Positions 36,502 through 48,098 of a stretch of DNA of 64,000 nt are shown one piece after another. Positions within the stretch are counted from its first letter, which is position 1. Each line of letters begins with the position of its first letter. The notes beneath the pieces were generated by a model. It worked only from the letters and a program-made list of their open reading frames with translations, was not told where the DNA came from and searched no databases. The stretch comes from Kosakonia oryzae. GTDB taxonomy: Bacteria > Pseudomonadota > Gammaproteobacteria > Enterobacterales > Enterobacteriaceae. The stretch is from NCBI RefSeq assembly GCF_001658025.2, contig NZ_CP014007.2, positions 930,001 through 994,000 on the forward strand, given 5' to 3'. The translations under genes and the position numbers were made by a program.

Positions 36502-39390
36502 ATGCCCCGCAGCACCTGGTTAAAAGTTTTCGTCCTGTTTTTTGCCCTCTGGGCGCCATTCAGTCAGGCCGACAATGGTTGGCAACCGGTTCAGGAAACT
36601 ATCCGCAAGAGCGATAAAGATACCCGTCAGTATCAGGCGATTCGTCTGGATAATGGCATGGTTGTGCTGTTGGTATCCGACCCGCAGGCGGTGAAATCTC
36701 TCTCCGCGCTGGTCGTGCCGATCGGTTCGTTGGAGGATCCTGATTCCCATCCTGGCCTTGCACATTACCTGGAACACATGACCCTGATGGGTTCCAAAAA
36801 ATACCCGCAGCCGGACAGCCTTGCCGAATACCTCAAGCTGCATGGTGGCAGCCATAACGCCAGTACTGCACCTTACCGCACCGCTTATTACCTGGAAGTG
36901 GAAAATAATGCGCTGGACGGCGCCGTTGATCGTCTGGCGGATGCGATTGCCGCGCCGAAGCTGGATAAAAAATATGGCGAACGCGAACGCAACGCGGTCA
37001 ACGCCGAGCTGACCATGGCGCGTACCCGCGACGGGATGCGGATGGCGCAGGTTAGCGCGGAGACCATTAACCCGGCGCACCCGGGCGCACGTTTCTCCGG
37101 TGGCAACCTCGAAACGTTGAGCGATAAACCGGGCAGCCCGGTACACCAGGCGCTGCTGGCGTTTCGCGATAAATTCTACTCTGCGAACCTGATGAAAGCG
37201 GTCATCTACAGCAACCGTCCGTTGAACGAACTGGCGACGCTTGCGGTACAGACCTATGGCCGCGTGCCGAATAAAAATATCACGAAGCCGGAAATCACCG
37301 TGCCCGTCGTCACCGAGGCGCAGAAAGGTGTCATCATTCACTATGTTCCTGCGGTGCCGCGCAAAGTGCTGCGCGTTGAGTTCCGTATCGACAACAACAC
37401 TGCTGCGTTTCGCAGTAAAACGGATGAATTGATCACTTACCTGATTGGCAATCGTAGTCCGGGCACACTCTCTGACTGGCTACAAAGCCAGGGGCTGGTT
37501 GAAGGGATCCGTGGCGACTCCGATCCCGTGGTCAATGGCAACAGCGGTGTGTTGGCCATTTCCGCTACTTTGACAGACAAAGGGCAGGCGAATCGCGATC
37601 AGGTGGTGGCGGCGATTTTCAGCTACCTGCAACTACTGCGTGAAAAAGGCATCGATAAGCGCTACTTCGACGAGCTTTCCCATATCCTTGACCTTGATTT
37701 TCGCTACCCTTCCATTACCCGCGATATGGATTATGTTGAGTGGCTGGCGGATACCATGATCCGCGTACCTGTTGCGCATACGCTGGATTCGGTAAATATC
37801 GCTGACCAGTTTGATGCCAAAGCGGTGCAGGCGCGTCTTAACGAAATGACGCCGCAAAATGCCCGCATCTGGTATATCAGCCCGGATGAACCGCACAATA
37901 AAACTGCCTATTTTGTCGATGCGCCTTATCAGGTCGATAAAATTTCCCCGGAAACCTTTGCCGACTGGCAGAAGCGGGAGAGCAGCATCACGCTGAAATT
38001 CCCCGAGCTGAACCCCTATATTCCGGACGATTTCACTCTGATCAAACCGCAGAAGCAGTACGAGCATCCCGAACTGATTGTCGATGAGCCGACGCTGCGC
38101 GTGGTGTATATGCCGAGCCGCTATTTTGCCAGCGAACCGAAGGCGGATGTCAGCGTGGTGCTGCGTAATCCACAGGCGATGGATACAGCAAAGAGCCAGG
38201 TGATGTTTGCGCTGAATGACTATCTGGCAGGGCTGGCGCTTGATCAACTGAGCAACCAGGCGGCTGTCGGTGGGATTACCTTCTCCACCAATGCCAACAA
38301 TGGCTTGATGCTTAACGCCAATGGTTATACCCAACGTCTGCCGCAGCTTTTCCAGGCGCTGCTGAGCGGATATTTCAGCTATACGCCGACGGAAGAACAG
38401 CTTGCACAGGCCAAATCCTGGTACGCGCAAATGATGGATTCGGCAGAGAAGGGGAAAGCCTTCGATCAGGCGATCATGCCGGTGCAGATGCTGTCGCAGG
38501 TGCCGTACTTCCTGCGTGAAGATCGTCGTGCGCTGCTGCCATCAATCTCCCTGCAGGACATTTTGCACTATCGCGATGCGCTGAAGAGCAATGCGCGTCC
38601 GGAATTCCTCGTGATTGGTAATCTTGGCGAGCAGCAGGCCAAAGACCTCGCTCATGCGGTACAAAAACAGCTGGGTGCCAATGGCACCGTGTGGTGCCGT
38701 AACCAGGACGTCGTGGTTGATAAACAGCAGAATGTGAGCTTTGAAAAAGCGGGCAACAGTACGGATTCCGCGCTGGCCGCAGTGTTCGTACCGCCGGGTT
38801 TTGATGAGTACAGCAGCTCGGCCTACAGCGCGATGCTGGGACAAATTGTACAGCCGTGGTTCTATAACCAGTTACGTACCGAGGAGCAGCTTGGTTACGC
38901 CGTGTTTGCTTTCCCGATGAGCGTAGGCCGCCAGTGGGGCTTGGGTTTCCTGTTACAGAGCAATGATAAGCAACCGGCGTATCTCTGGGAGCGCTACAAG
39001 GCCTTCTTCCCGACTGCGGAAGCGAAGCTGCGGGCGATGAAACCGGAAGAGTTTGCTCAAATCCAGCAGGGGGTGATTGCGCAAATCGTGCAAGCGCCGC
39101 AAACGTTAGGTGAAGAGGCTTCTAAACTCAGCAAAGATTTCGATCGCGGCAATATGCGCTTCGATTCACGTGATAAAGTAGTCGCTCAGATAAAACTGCT
39201 GACGCCGCAGAAACTTGCCGACTTCTTCCATCAGGCGGTGGTAGAGCCGCAAGGTATGGCGATTTTGTCGCAGATCTCCGGTAGCCAGAGCGGGAAAGCG
39301 GAATATGCTCAACCGCAAGGCTGGAAGGTCTGGGACAGCGTCAGCGCCCTGCAGCAATCCTTACCGAAGATGACCGAGAAAGATGAGTGA
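36502..39390 (+). CDS. ptrA: PtrA, periplasmic protease III (pitrilysin)
   Basis: A 962-residue zinc metalloprotease of the M16A family, exported to the periplasm by a signal peptide (residues 1-23, ending SQA). The inverted zinc motif HYLEH gives His88, Glu91 and His92, and the third ligand lies in ERNAVNAE. It degrades small peptides such as insulin chains and glycine-rich fragments. Its place between recC and recB is conserved in enterobacteria, although no role in recombination is established. It overlaps recB by 8 bases, so recB translation is probably coupled to it. Confidence 0.96.
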   Translation: MPRSTWLKVFVLFFALWAPFSQADNGWQPVQETIRKSDKDTRQYQAIRLDNGMVVLLVSDPQAVKSLSALVVPIGSLEDPDSHPGLAHYLEHMTLMGSKKYPQPDSLAEYLKLHGGSHNASTAPYRTAYYLEVENNALDGAVDRLADAIAAPKLDKKYGERERNAVNAELTMARTRDGMRMAQVSAETINPAHPGARFSGGNLETLSDKPGSPVHQALLAFRDKFYSANLMKAVIYSNRPLNELATLAVQTYGRVPNKNITKPEITVPVVTEAQKGVIIHYVPAVPRKVLRVEFRIDNNTAAFRSKTDELITYLIGNRSPGTLSDWLQSQGLVEGIRGDSDPVVNGNSGVLAISATLTDKGQANRDQVVAAIFSYLQLLREKGIDKRYFDELSHILDLDFRYPSITRDMDYVEWLADTMIRVPVAHTLDSVNIADQFDAKAVQARLNEMTPQNARIWYISPDEPHNKTAYFVDAPYQVDKISPETFADWQKRESSITLKFPELNPYIPDDFTLIKPQKQYEHPELIVDEPTLRVVYMPSRYFASEPKADVSVVLRNPQAMDTAKSQVMFALNDYLAGLALDQLSNQAAVGGITFSTNANNGLMLNANGYTQRLPQLFQALLSGYFSYTPTEEQLAQAKSWYAQMMDSAEKGKAFDQAIMPVQMLSQVPYFLREDRRALLPSISLQDILHYRDALKSNARPEFLVIGNLGEQQAKDLAHAVQKQLGANGTVWCRNQDVVVDKQQNVSFEKAGNSTDSALAAVFVPPGFDEYSSSAYSAMLGQIVQPWFYNQLRTEEQLGYAVFAFPMSVGRQWGLGFLLQSNDKQPAYLWERYKAFFPTAEAKLRAMKPEEFAQIQQGVIAQIVQAPQTLGEEASKLSKDFDRGNMRFDSRDKVVAQIKLLTPQKLADFFHQAVVEPQGMAILSQISGSQSGKAEYAQPQGWKVWDSVSALQQSLPKMTEKDE

Positions 39391-42300
39391 AAACACTGCT
39401 GAGACCCTTGATCCCCTGCGCTTGCCGCTTACCGGCGAGCGCCTGATTGAAGCCTCGGCGGGCACCGGCAAGACATTCACCATCGCCGCACTCTATTTGC
39501 GGCTGCTATTAGGGTTGGGCGGCAATGCCGCCTTCCCGCGACCACTCAGCGTTGAAGAGCTACTGGTGGTGACCTTCACCGAGGCCGCAACCGAAGAGCT
39601 GCGTGGCCGTATCCGCAGTAATATCCATGAGTTACGCATTGCCTGCCTGCGGGAAAGCAGCAGCGACCCTCTCTATGCCCGTTTGCTGGAGGAGATTGCC
39701 GATAAGCAGCAGGCCGCGTACTGGCTGATGCTGGCCGAGCGGCAAATGGATGAGGCGGCAGTTTTTACCATTCATGGCTTCTGCCAGCGCATGCTCAGCC
39801 TGAACGCGTTCGAATCCGGCATGCTGTTTGAACAGCAACTGGTGGAAGATGAATCTCTGCTGCTCTATCAGGCCTGCGCGGATTTCTGGCGGCGTCACTG
39901 CTACCCGCTGCCGCGAGAGATTGCCCAGGCGATTCATGCTTCGTGGAAGGGGCCGCAGGAACTGCTGAAGGCGATCGACCGCTACCTGCAGGGCGAAGCG
40001 CCGCAAATCAAATCCCCGCCGTCGGCGGATGAAACGCTGGTTTCCCGCCATCAGCGCATTATCGCCCGGATTGACGCTATCAAGCAGCAATGGAACGCTG
40101 CAGTTGCCGAAGTGGAGCCAGTGATTGAAGCGTCCGGCATCGACCGGCGCAAATTCAACCGTGGCAACCAGGCAAAGTATATTGAGCGCGTGTCCGCCTG
40201 GGCGCAGGAGGAGACGCGCAGTTACCTGCTGCCGGAGGCACTGGAGAAGTTTGCTCAGTCTTTCCTCGCCGAGCGTACCAAAGCGGATGGCGTGGTGCCG
40301 GAACATCCGCTTTTTGTCGCTATCGAGGAATTGCTGGCTCAGCCGCTAACGCTTGACGATCTGGTGCTGACCAGCGCAATGCGTGAAATCCGCGAGGCGG
40401 TGGCGAAAGAGAAACGTCGTCGCGGCGAGCTGGGATTTGACGATATGCTCAGCCGCCTGGATAGCGCATTGCGCAGCCCGAACGGCGAGGCGCTGGCCGC
40501 TGCGATCCGCGGACGTTTCCCGGTGGCGATGATCGATGAGTTTCAGGATACCGATCCGCAGCAGTACCGTATTTTCAGCCGTATCTGGCACGGGCAGCCA
40601 GAGTGCGGCCTGTTGTTGATTGGCGACCCGAAGCAGGCCATCTACGCGTTTCGCGGCGCTGATATTTTTACCTATATGAAAGCGCGCGATGAAGTGAGTG
40701 CTCGCTATACCCTTGATACTAACTGGCGCTCGTCGCCGGGCATGATCGCCAGCGTTAACCGCCTGTTTATGCAGATGGAAGACGCCTTTATGTTTCGCCA
40801 GATCCCCTTCCTGCCGGTTAAAGCCGCTGCTAAAAACGCGGGCCTGAGCTTTACTTTCCGTGGGGAAATGCAGCCAGCCATGAAAATGTGGCTGATGGAG
40901 GGCGAAGGTGTTAGCGTCGGCGATTACCAGGGTTTTATGGCCCAGCTCTGCGCTTCGCAAATTCGCGACTGGCTGAGCGCTGGCCAGCAGGGCGAGGCGC
41001 TGCTGTACGAAGGTGAGGGCGAGCATGAGAAAGTGCGCCCGGTCAGAGCCTCGGATATCACCGTGCTGGTGCGCAGCCGCCACGAAGCGTCGCTTATTCG
41101 CGATGCCCTGATGCTGCTGGATATTCCCTCCGTCTATCTCTCTAACCGCGACAGCGTGTTTGATACGCCGGAAGCGCAGGAGCTGTTGTGGCTGTTGCAT
41201 GCCGTGCTGGCACCGGAGCGGGAGAGCACGTTGCGTAGCGCGTTAGCCACCTCCATGTTGGGGCTGACCGCGCAGGATATTGAAGCGCTGAATCTCGACG
41301 AACAGGCGTGGGATGAGAAAGTTGAAGAGTTCTCTTACTACCGCGAGCTGTGGCAAAAACGCGGCGTGATGCCGATGCTGCGTACGTTGATGAGCGCGCG
41401 CAATGTGGCAGAGAATTTACTGGCGACGCCTGGTGGTGAGCGGCGGTTAACCGATATTCTGCATATCAGCGAACTGTTGCAGGAAGCCGGAACGCAGCTT
41501 GAAAGTGAGCATGCACTTACACGCTGGCTGGCGCAGCGCATCGCCGAACCGAATGCCAATGCCTCCAGCGAGCAGTTGCGTCTGGAGAGTGACAAACATC
41601 TGGTGCAGATTGTCACCATCCATAAATCGAAAGGCCTGGAATACCCGCTGGTCTGGCTGCCGTTTATTGCGAATTTCCGCGTCCAGGATCAGGGTTTCTA
41701 TCATGACCGTGAATCGTTCGCGGCGATGCTCGATTTAAGCCATGGCGACGAGAGCGTAGAACTGGCGGAAACCGAGCGCCTCGCGGAAGATTTGCGGCTG
41801 CTTTATGTGGCATTAACGCGTTCGGTCTGGCATTGCAGCCTGGGGATTGCGCCGCTGATTCGCCGCCGCGGCGGCAAAACGGGTGAAACTGATTTCCATC
41901 AGAGCGCGCTTGGGCGGCTGATTCAGAAAGGTGAAGCGCTCGATGCTGCCGGTTTGCAGCGCGCATTGCAGGCGCTGTGCAATGACGATATCGCCCTTTG
42001 CACGCCGCCCGTTGCCGATAATGCCCGCTGGCAGTTGCCGCAAACGGCGTTGCCCGCCCTTAGCGCGCGGGAAGTGACGCGGAAAATTGCCGACGACTGG
42101 CGCGTGACCAGCTATTCAGGCTTACAGCAGCGTGCTCACGGCATCGCCCAGGATCTGTTGCCGCGTCTGGATATCGATGCGGCCGGTGAGCGTGAGGTTG
42201 TAGCTGAACCGATGCTGACGCCGCACCAGTTTCCGCGTGGTGCCGCGCCGGGAACCTTTTTACATAGCCTGTTTGAAGATCTGGATTTTACCCAGCCAAT

Positions 42301-42943
42301 CTCGCCGCAATGGGTGGCGGAAAGAGTGCTGGCGGGGGGGTATGAAGAACACTGGGAACCGGTATTGAGCCGCTGGCTGGAGAGCGTGTTGCATGCGCCG
42401 CTGGCTGGGACCGGCATTTCGCTGAGCCAGCTTACGGCGAAGGAGAAACAGGTCGAGATGGAGTTCTACTTGCCTGTGGCGCAGACGATGAGTGCCCAGG
42501 CGCTGGATGCGCTAATTCGGCGCTACGATCCGCTGTCGGCAGGGTGTCCGCCCCTCGATTTCCGCGATGTGCGCGGCATGCTGAAAGGCTTTATCGATCT
42601 CGTCTTTCGTCACGATGGCCGCTACTACTTGCTGGATTACAAATCCAACTGGCTGGGCGAAAGCGCGGAGGCCTATACGCAGGCGGCGATGGCGACGGCA
42701 ATGCAGTCGCACCGCTACGACTTGCAGTATCAATTATATAGCCTGGCGCTGCATCGTTACTTGCGCCACCGCATCGCGGATTACCGCTATGAACAGCATT
42801 TCGGCGGCGTAATCTACCTCTTTTTACGCGGCGTTGAGGCGCAAAACCCGCAGCAGGGTATCTTCACCACGCGTCCTGATGCGGCACTGATCGAACAGAT
42901 GGATGCGTTATTTGCCGGAGAGACGCAGGAGGCGACGCCATGA
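39383..42943 (+). CDS. recB: RecB subunit of exonuclease V
   Basis: A 1186-residue helicase-nuclease (1180 in K-12). The N-terminal superfamily 1A helicase has the Walker A motif [11 protein letters not shown] and motif [11 protein letters not shown] with [12 protein letters not shown]. The C-terminal nuclease domain carries the catalytic [10 protein letters not shown] motif. With RecC and RecD it unwinds and degrades double-strand ends until Chi, then loads RecA. The start ATG lies inside ptrA; recD overlaps by 4 bases at the other end. Confidence 0.97.
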   Translation: MSENTAETLDPLRLPLTGERLIEASAGTGKTFTIAALYLRLLLGLGGNAAFPRPLSVEELLVVTFTEAATEELRGRIRSNIHELRIACLRESSSDPLYARLLEEIADKQQAAYWLMLAERQMDEAAVFTIHGFCQRMLSLNAFESGMLFEQQLVEDESLLLYQACADFWRRHCYPLPREIAQAIHASWKGPQELLKAIDRYLQGEAPQIKSPPSADETLVSRHQRIIARIDAIKQQWNAAVAEVEPVIEASGIDRRKFNRGNQAKYIERVSAWAQEETRSYLLPEALEKFAQSFLAERTKADGVVPEHPLFVAIEELLAQPLTLDDLVLTSAMREIREAVAKEKRRRGELGFDDMLSRLDSALRSPNGEALAAAIRGRFPVAMIDEFQDTDPQQYRIFSRIWHGQPECGLLLIGDPKQAIYAFRGADIFTYMKARDEVSARYTLDTNWRSSPGMIASVNRLFMQMEDAFMFRQIPFLPVKAAAKNAGLSFTFRGEMQPAMKMWLMEGEGVSVGDYQGFMAQLCASQIRDWLSAGQQGEALLYEGEGEHEKVRPVRASDITVLVRSRHEASLIRDALMLLDIPSVYLSNRDSVFDTPEAQELLWLLHAVLAPERESTLRSALATSMLGLTAQDIEALNLDEQAWDEKVEEFSYYRELWQKRGVMPMLRTLMSARNVAENLLATPGGERRLTDILHISELLQEAGTQLESEHALTRWLAQRIAEPNANASSEQLRLESDKHLVQIVTIHKSKGLEYPLVWLPFIANFRVQDQGFYHDRESFAAMLDLSHGDESVELAETERLAEDLRLLYVALTRSVWHCSLGIAPLIRRRGGKTGETDFHQSALGRLIQKGEALDAAGLQRALQALCNDDIALCTPPVADNARWQLPQTALPALSAREVTRKIADDWRVTSYSGLQQRAHGIAQDLLPRLDIDAAGEREVVAEPMLTPHQFPRGAAPGTFLHSLFEDLDFTQPISPQWVAERVLAGGYEEHWEPVLSRWLESVLHAPLAGTGISLSQLTAKEKQVEMEFYLPVAQTMSAQALDALIRRYDPLSAGCPPLDFRDVRGMLKGFIDLVFRHDGRYYLLDYKSNWLGESAEAYTQAAMATAMQSHRYDLQYQLYSLALHRYLRHRIADYRYEQHFGGVIYLFLRGVEAQNPQQGIFTTRPDAALIEQMDALFAGETQEATP

Positions 42944-44772
42944 GTATGACAACACGATTACGTGAAGCGGCGGAGCTGAAACTATTGCGCCCGCTGGATG
43001 TGCAGTTCGCTCTGACGGTGGCAACGGAAGAGGAACCGGCGGTGATGCTGGCAGCGGCGCTGCTCAGCCACGACGCCGGTGAAGGACACGTCTGTTTGCC
43101 GCTTTCACGCCTGACGCCCGAAGCCTATGCCAGCGCAGGAACGATCTTTAGCCAGCTTTTTGAGCAGGCCGGAAACCCTGAAGACTGGCGGCAAATACTG
43201 CTGGCATCGCATGTAGTCAGCGATGGCGAAACGCCAGCGCCACTGGTACTGAGGGGGGATCGCCTCTACCTGAACCGCATGTGGCAAAATGAACGACAGG
43301 TGGCGGCATTTTTTGCCGAACGGCAGAGCCAACCCGACGTGGATGAAGCCCGGCTGGCACAGGTACTGGAGACATTTTTCCCGACAACGGGTGAAGTGAA
43401 CTGGCAGAAAGTGGCGGCAGCCGTGGCGCTGACCCGGCGCATTTCGGTGATTTCCGGCGGGCCGGGAACCGGAAAAACCACTACTGTGGCAAAACTGCTT
43501 GCGGCACTGGTACAGATGGTGGACAGCGGCAAATGCCGCATTTGTCTGGCCGCGCCGACCGGCAAAGCTGCCGCGCGGTTGACCGAATCGCTGGGCAATG
43601 CGCTGCGTCAGCTGGATCTGACGGAACAACAGAAAGCGATGCTGCCGGACGAAGCCAGCACGCTACACCGTCTGCTTGGCGCGCAGCCGGGCAGCCAGCG
43701 CCTGCGGCATCATGCCGATAACCCGCTGCATCTTGATGTGCTGGTGGTCGATGAAGCCTCAATGATCGATTTACCAATGATGTCGCGCCTGATCGATGCG
43801 CTGCCGCCGCAGGCCCGGGTGATCTTTCTTGGCGATCGCGATCAGCTGGCCTCGGTAGAGGCCGGTGCGGTGTTGGGTGATATCTGTGCGTGGGTGAATG
43901 CTGGCTATACCCCGGAGCGCGCGGCGCAGCTCTCGCGTTTAACCGGCTCAACGGTTCCTGCCGGAGAAGGGCACTGCGCCAGCACGCTGCGTGACAGCCT
44001 GTGTTTGCTGCAAAAAAGCTATCGTTTTGGCAGTGATTCCGGCATTGGCCAACTGGCGGCAGCGGTCAACCGGGGCGATAAAAATGCCACCAGAGCAGTG
44101 TTCAGTCAGGGCTTTGGCGATATCGAGTGCAAACCGCTGCAGAGCGCAGAAGAGTATCAGGCGATGATCGACGACGCACTCGCTGGCTATGGCCATTATC
44201 TGTCGCGGGTGCATGACAACGCCGCGCCGGAGGAGATTATCGCGGCGTTTAGCGAATACCAGTTGCTGTGCGCATTACGCGAGGGGCCGTTTGGGGTGAG
44301 CGGGCTGAATGAGCGTCTGGAACTGGCGCTGCTGCGTAAACGGCAGATTTCACGCCCGGCGCATTCGCGCTGGTATCACGGTCGTCCGATCATGATCTCT
44401 CGTAATGATTCGGCGCTGGGCTTATTTAACGGCGATATCGGTATTGCGCTGGAGCAGGGACAGGGGATCCGCGTTTGGTTCCCGCTGCCGGATGGCAGCA
44501 TCAAATCTGTACAGCCCAGCCGCCTGCCGGAGCATGAAACGGCGTGGGCCATGACCGTGCATAAATCGCAGGGTTCGGAGTTCGATCATACGGCGCTGAT
44601 CCTGCCGGGGCAGTTTGTACCGGTAGTCACGCGTGAGTTGGTTTATACCGCCATCACCCGTGCACGCAGGCGGCTGTCGCTCTATGCGGACGAGCGCATT
44701 CTGGCGCAGGCCATTGCCACCCGCACCGAGCGGCGCAGCGGGCTGGATGCGTTTTTCAGCGAAGCAGAGTAA
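42940..44772 (+). CDS. recD: RecD subunit of exonuclease V
   Basis: A 610-residue 5'-3' superfamily 1B helicase, the fast motor of RecBCD. The Walker A motif is [12 protein letters not shown], Walker [10 protein letters not shown], and motif VI is in [15 protein letters not shown] 42940 overlaps the recB stop (ATGA) and has AGGAGG six bases before. The N-terminal 10 residues differ from K-12. A GC-rich hairpin without a T run (44774-44794) separates it from convergent argA. Confidence 0.96.
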   Translation: MSMTTRLREAAELKLLRPLDVQFALTVATEEEPAVMLAAALLSHDAGEGHVCLPLSRLTPEAYASAGTIFSQLFEQAGNPEDWRQILLASHVVSDGETPAPLVLRGDRLYLNRMWQNERQVAAFFAERQSQPDVDEARLAQVLETFFPTTGEVNWQKVAAAVALTRRISVISGGPGTGKTTTVAKLLAALVQMVDSGKCRICLAAPTGKAAARLTESLGNALRQLDLTEQQKAMLPDEASTLHRLLGAQPGSQRLRHHADNPLHLDVLVVDEASMIDLPMMSRLIDALPPQARVIFLGDRDQLASVEAGAVLGDICAWVNAGYTPERAAQLSRLTGSTVPAGEGHCASTLRDSLCLLQKSYRFGSDSGIGQLAAAVNRGDKNATRAVFSQGFGDIECKPLQSAEEYQAMIDDALAGYGHYLSRVHDNAAPEEIIAAFSEYQLLCALREGPFGVSGLNERLELALLRKRQISRPAHSRWYHGRPIMISRNDSALGLFNGDIGIALEQGQGIRVWFPLPDGSIKSVQPSRLPEHETAWAMTVHKSQGSEFDHTALILPGQFVPVVTRELVYTAITRARRRLSLYADERILAQAIATRTERRSGLDAFFSEAE

Positions 44773-44773
44773 C

Positions 44774-44794
44774 GCCCCCGCAGCGCGCGGGGGC
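44774..44794. terminator. GC-rich hairpin between convergent recD and argA
   Basis: GCCCCCGC pairs perfectly with GCGGGGGC across a five-base loop. Neither strand has a full T tract after it, so it may be a weak bidirectional terminator or a 3' end stabiliser. Confidence 0.55.
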
Positions 44795-44800
44795 AAGCTT

Positions 44801-46132
44801 TCAGGTAAGGTCGGCCATCAGCACTTTGGAACGGCGCTGATAGTTGTACATCTGCTTTTTGGTCTCCGGCAGCGAATCAATATCCACCGGGGTAAAGCCG
44901 CGTTCCTGGAACCAGTGAATGCTGCGCGTGGTCAGCACAAACAGTTTGCTCAGACCCATCTGCCTTGCTTGCGCGGCAATACGCTCCAGCAGAACTTCAC
45001 CGCGCGATGAGCTGCGATAGTCCGGGTGTACCGCCACGCAGGCCATCTCGCCGATTTTCTCTTCCGGGAAGGGATAAAGCGCTGCACAGGCGATGGTCAG
45101 ATTATCGCGTTCGATAATGGTGAATTTGTCGATCTCCATCTCCAGCTGCTCGCGGGAGCGGCGCACCAGAATGCCCTGTTGTTCAAGCGGGCGGATAAGT
45201 TCGAGAATGCCGCCAATGTCGTTGATGGTGGCGCGACGGATCTGCTCGGCGCTCTCCATCACAATCTGCGTACCGATACCGTCGCGGGAGAACAGCTCCT
45301 GCAACAGCGCGCCGTCTTCCTGATAGCTGATCAAGTGGCTGCGCCGCACGCCGCTGCGACAGGCTTTGACCGCGCCACGCAGGAAACGCACCGTGCCGGA
45401 GTGGTAATCTCCTTTTGCTTCCAGCGCTTCGACGCGTGCCTGCGCTTCGTTCGGGAACAGCTCGGAAACAATATCGCCCTCGTCGTTCATGACCCCTTGC
45501 GACGAGCAAAAACCGATCATTTTTTCGGCTTTCAGCTTGATGGCAAGCTGGGTGGCGATCTCTTCGGAAGTGAGGTTAAAACTTTCGCCAGTGACCGACA
45601 CCGCGACCGGCCCCATCAGCACAATCGCACCGCTGTCGAGCTGGCGATGGATCGCTTCTTCATCAATACGGCGAATACGTCCGCTGTGGCAATAATCCAC
45701 GCCGTCATCGACGCCCAGAGGCTGTGAAATAATAAAGTTGCCGCTAACCACGTTAATGTGCGCGCCCTGCAATGGCGTATTGTTGAGGCTCATCGACAGC
45801 CGCGCCGTGATGTCGAGCTGCAACAGGCCTGCCGCTTGCTTAACCAGTTCAAGGGTTTTTGCATCGGTCACGCGGGTGTGTTTGTGGTAAATCGGTTCAT
45901 GATGATGTTCGGCAAGGTTGGCGTCGATTTGCGGACGCGCGCCATACACCACCACCAGCCGGATGCCGAGGCTGTGTAACAGGCCGATATCATTGACAAT
46001 ACTGGAAAAATTCTCGTGCTCAATGGCTTCGCCGCCGAGCATAATGACAAATGTCTTTCCCCGATGGGCATTAATATAGGGAACAGAATGGCGGAATCCT
46101 TGTACCAGTTCGGTTCTGCGCTCTCTTACCAC
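44801..46132 (-). CDS. argA: ArgA, N-acetylglutamate synthase
   Basis: A 443-residue enzyme, same length as K-12 ArgA, that makes N-acetylglutamate, first step of arginine biosynthesis. Residues 1-280 form an inactive amino-acid-kinase-like domain that binds arginine for feedback inhibition ([10 protein letters not shown]), and about 295-443 form the GNAT acetyltransferase domain ([18 protein letters not shown]). ARG-box-like sequences lie 20-50 bases upstream of the start. Convergent with recD, divergent from amiC, as in E. coli. Confidence 0.97.
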   Translation of the reverse strand: MVRERRTELVQGFRHSVPYINAHRGKTFVIMLGGEAIEHENFSSIVNDIGLLHSLGIRLVVVYGARPQIDANLAEHHHEPIYHKHTRVTDAKTLELVKQAAGLLQLDITARLSMSLNNTPLQGAHINVVSGNFIISQPLGVDDGVDYCHSGRIRRIDEEAIHRQLDSGAIVLMGPVAVSVTGESFNLTSEEIATQLAIKLKAEKMIGFCSSQGVMNDEGDIVSELFPNEAQARVEALEAKGDYHSGTVRFLRGAVKACRSGVRRSHLISYQEDGALLQELFSRDGIGTQIVMESAEQIRRATINDIGGILELIRPLEQQGILVRRSREQLEMEIDKFTIIERDNLTIACAALYPFPEEKIGEMACVAVHPDYRSSSRGEVLLERIAAQARQMGLSKLFVLTTRSIHWFQERGFTPVDIDSLPETKKQMYNYQRRSKVLMADLT

Positions 46133-46149
46133 GGCCTGTCCTCAATGCA

Positions 46150-46182
46150 TGTTTATTCGTAAATTGTGTATTTTTATTCTTT
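46150..46182 (-). promoter_or_regulatory. Tandem ARG boxes in the argA promoter
   Basis: Two imperfect AT-rich palindromes, around TTTATTCGTAAATTGT (46152-46167) and TGTATTTTTATTCT (46167-46180), resemble paired 18-bp ArgR operators (consensus core TGAATAAAAATTCA). They are just upstream of argA, where ArgR represses the gene in E. coli. Confidence 0.65.
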
Positions 46183-46358
46183 TCTGCCGCCCGGTGCAAG
46201 TGCAAATTTTGTCGTCATTCAATAAAGTTGCCCCGGTAAAGCCATTGAGCAGACATATGTTTACCCTTTAATAGATGACAGTTTATGCATCATTCGTTAA
46301 AGTTTTCGGTCAATTCTGACGAATAGCATTATTTAGCGAAAAATGGCTCGGGAGAAGC

Positions 46359-47612
46359 ATGTCGGGAAGTCAATCATCGGTGAGCCGCCGCAGGTTATTA
46401 AAAGGGGCGGGGGCCATGTGGTTATTAAGCGTAAGCCAGATTGGCCTGGCAGCGGTAAGCCAGGTGGTGGCGGTACGCGTCTGGCCGGCATCTACCTATA
46501 CGCGCGTGACGGTGGAATCTAACCAGGTCATCAAATATAAGCAGTTCACGTTGAGTAACCCTGATCGGCTGGTGGTGGATCTCGAAGGCGTGCACCTTAA
46601 CTCCGTGCTGAAAGGCATGGGGATGCAGATTCGTAGCGACGATCCCTTTATCAAATCTGCGCGCGTTGGTCAGTTTGATCCCTGGACTGTGCGTATGGTG
46701 TTTGAGCTGAAACAGGATGTTGCGCCGCAACTGTTCGCGCTGGCGCCAGTCGCCGGTTTCAAAGAGCGGCTGGTGATGGATCTCTATCCGGTGAATGCAA
46801 AAGATGTGCAGGATCCGCTGTTGGCGCTGCTGGAAGAGTACAACAAAGGCGATCTTGAACAGCAGATGCCGAAGCAGGATAGCGGCCCGCAGCCGGGAAA
46901 AGCGGGGCGCGATCGGCCGATCGTTATTATGCTGGATCCCGGTCATGGCGGCGAAGATCCCGGGGCGACGGGGAAATACCGTACTCGCGAGAAAGACGTG
47001 GTACTGCAAATCGCCCGCCGTCTGTATGCGCTGATCGAGAAAGAAGGCAATATGAAGGCCTACATGACGCGTAACGAGGATGTCTTTATCCCGCTGAAAG
47101 TGCGTGTTGCCAAGGCACAAAAACAGCGTGCGGACCTGTTTGTGTCGATTCACGCCGACGCTTTCACCAGCCGTCAGCCGAGCGGTTCTTCGGTATTTGC
47201 TCTTTCGACCAAAGGGGCGACCAGTACGGCGGCGAAGTATCTGGCGGAGACGCAGAACGCTTCCGACCTTATTGGCGGCGTCAGTAAAAGCGGCGACCGT
47301 TATCTCGATCACACCATGTTCGATATGGTGCAGTCGCTGACCATCAATGACAGCCTGAAGTTCGGCAAAGCCGTGCTCAACAAACTCGGTAACGTTAACA
47401 ATCTGCATAAAAATCAGGTGGAACAGGCCGGTTTTGCGGTGTTGAAGGCACCGGATATCCCGTCGATTCTGGTCGAGACCGCGTTTATCAGTAATGTGGA
47501 AGAGGAACGTAAGCTGAAGACGGCCAAATTCCAGCAGGAAGTGGCGGAGTCGATTCTGGCGGGGATTAAAGCCTACTTCGCGGATGGCGCGACGCTGGCG
47601 AGAAGGGGATAA
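46359..47612 (+). CDS. amiC: AmiC, N-acetylmuramoyl-L-alanine amidase
   Basis: A 417-residue periplasmic amidase that splits septal peptidoglycan during cell separation and is activated by NlpD. A twin-arginine signal (SRRRLLKG, then a hydrophobic stretch to about residue 31) directs export by Tat. The AMIN septum-targeting domain is about 35-145 and the amidase_3 domain about 188-405. Zinc ligands are His196 (DPGHGGED), Glu211 (TREKD) and His265 (SIHAD), with the catalytic glutamate in LVETAF. Length equals K-12 AmiC. A terminator follows directly. Confidence 0.96.
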   Translation: MSGSQSSVSRRRLLKGAGAMWLLSVSQIGLAAVSQVVAVRVWPASTYTRVTVESNQVIKYKQFTLSNPDRLVVDLEGVHLNSVLKGMGMQIRSDDPFIKSARVGQFDPWTVRMVFELKQDVAPQLFALAPVAGFKERLVMDLYPVNAKDVQDPLLALLEEYNKGDLEQQMPKQDSGPQPGKAGRDRPIVIMLDPGHGGEDPGATGKYRTREKDVVLQIARRLYALIEKEGNMKAYMTRNEDVFIPLKVRVAKAQKQRADLFVSIHADAFTSRQPSGSSVFALSTKGATSTAAKYLAETQNASDLIGGVSKSGDRYLDHTMFDMVQSLTINDSLKFGKAVLNKLGNVNNLHKNQVEQAGFAVLKAPDIPSILVETAFISNVEEERKLKTAKFQQEVAESILAGIKAYFADGATLARRG

Positions 47613-47615
47613 CAG

Positions 47616-47642
47616 AATGGCGCTGAAAGGCGCCATTTTTTT
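47616..47642 (+). terminator. Terminator after amiC
   Basis: AATGGCGC pairs with GCGCCATT across a six-base loop, then a T run to 47642. It starts three bases after the stop codon. Confidence 0.9.
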
Positions 47643-47657
47643 ACGGACCGCAGAAAC

Positions 47658-47679
47658 AAAAAAACACCCGTTAAGGTGC
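47658..47679 (-). terminator. Terminator of the initiator tRNA operon
   Basis: On the minus strand a GCACC/GGGTG stem around TTAAC is followed by seven T. It lies about 10 bases past the 3' end of the second tRNA gene. Confidence 0.75.
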
Positions 47680-47688
47680 TTATTGTGT

Positions 47689-47765
<77 letters not shown>

Positions 47766-47815
47766 TCCGTCTGTTTACACTTCCATCATGTAAACTTTTT
47801 TCTTCACATTTTAAT

Positions 47816-47892
<77 letters not shown>

Positions 47893-47905
47893 TCCGTGGA
47901 TGCGC

Positions 47906-47933
47906 ACTATACTCTGCAAACTTATTGATGCAA
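47906..47933 (-). promoter_or_regulatory. Promoter of the initiator tRNA operon
   Basis: On the minus strand TTGCAT, a 16-base spacer, then TATAGT, followed by a GC-rich discriminator (GCGCATCC) before the tRNA start. This is the pattern of strong, growth-rate-controlled stable RNA promoters. Confidence 0.8.
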
Positions 47934-48098
47934 CCTTTTTTTTGACTAATTCGACGAATTGCCGAGATTATGTGTAAAAACAATACAATTAGCTTATTTT
48001 TTATGCAAAATTGGCGATGGGTTGTGCTGACGCATTTCTTTAGTGAATAGGGTTTGTTATCTTCACCCCGCTGCAGGTTAATCAGAAGACGAGATATA

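Noticed and set aside
46425-47636. 403-codon open frame on the minus strand across amiC
   Set aside because: Antisense shadow of AmiC; composition (His, Arg and Gln rich) is that of a shadow frame.
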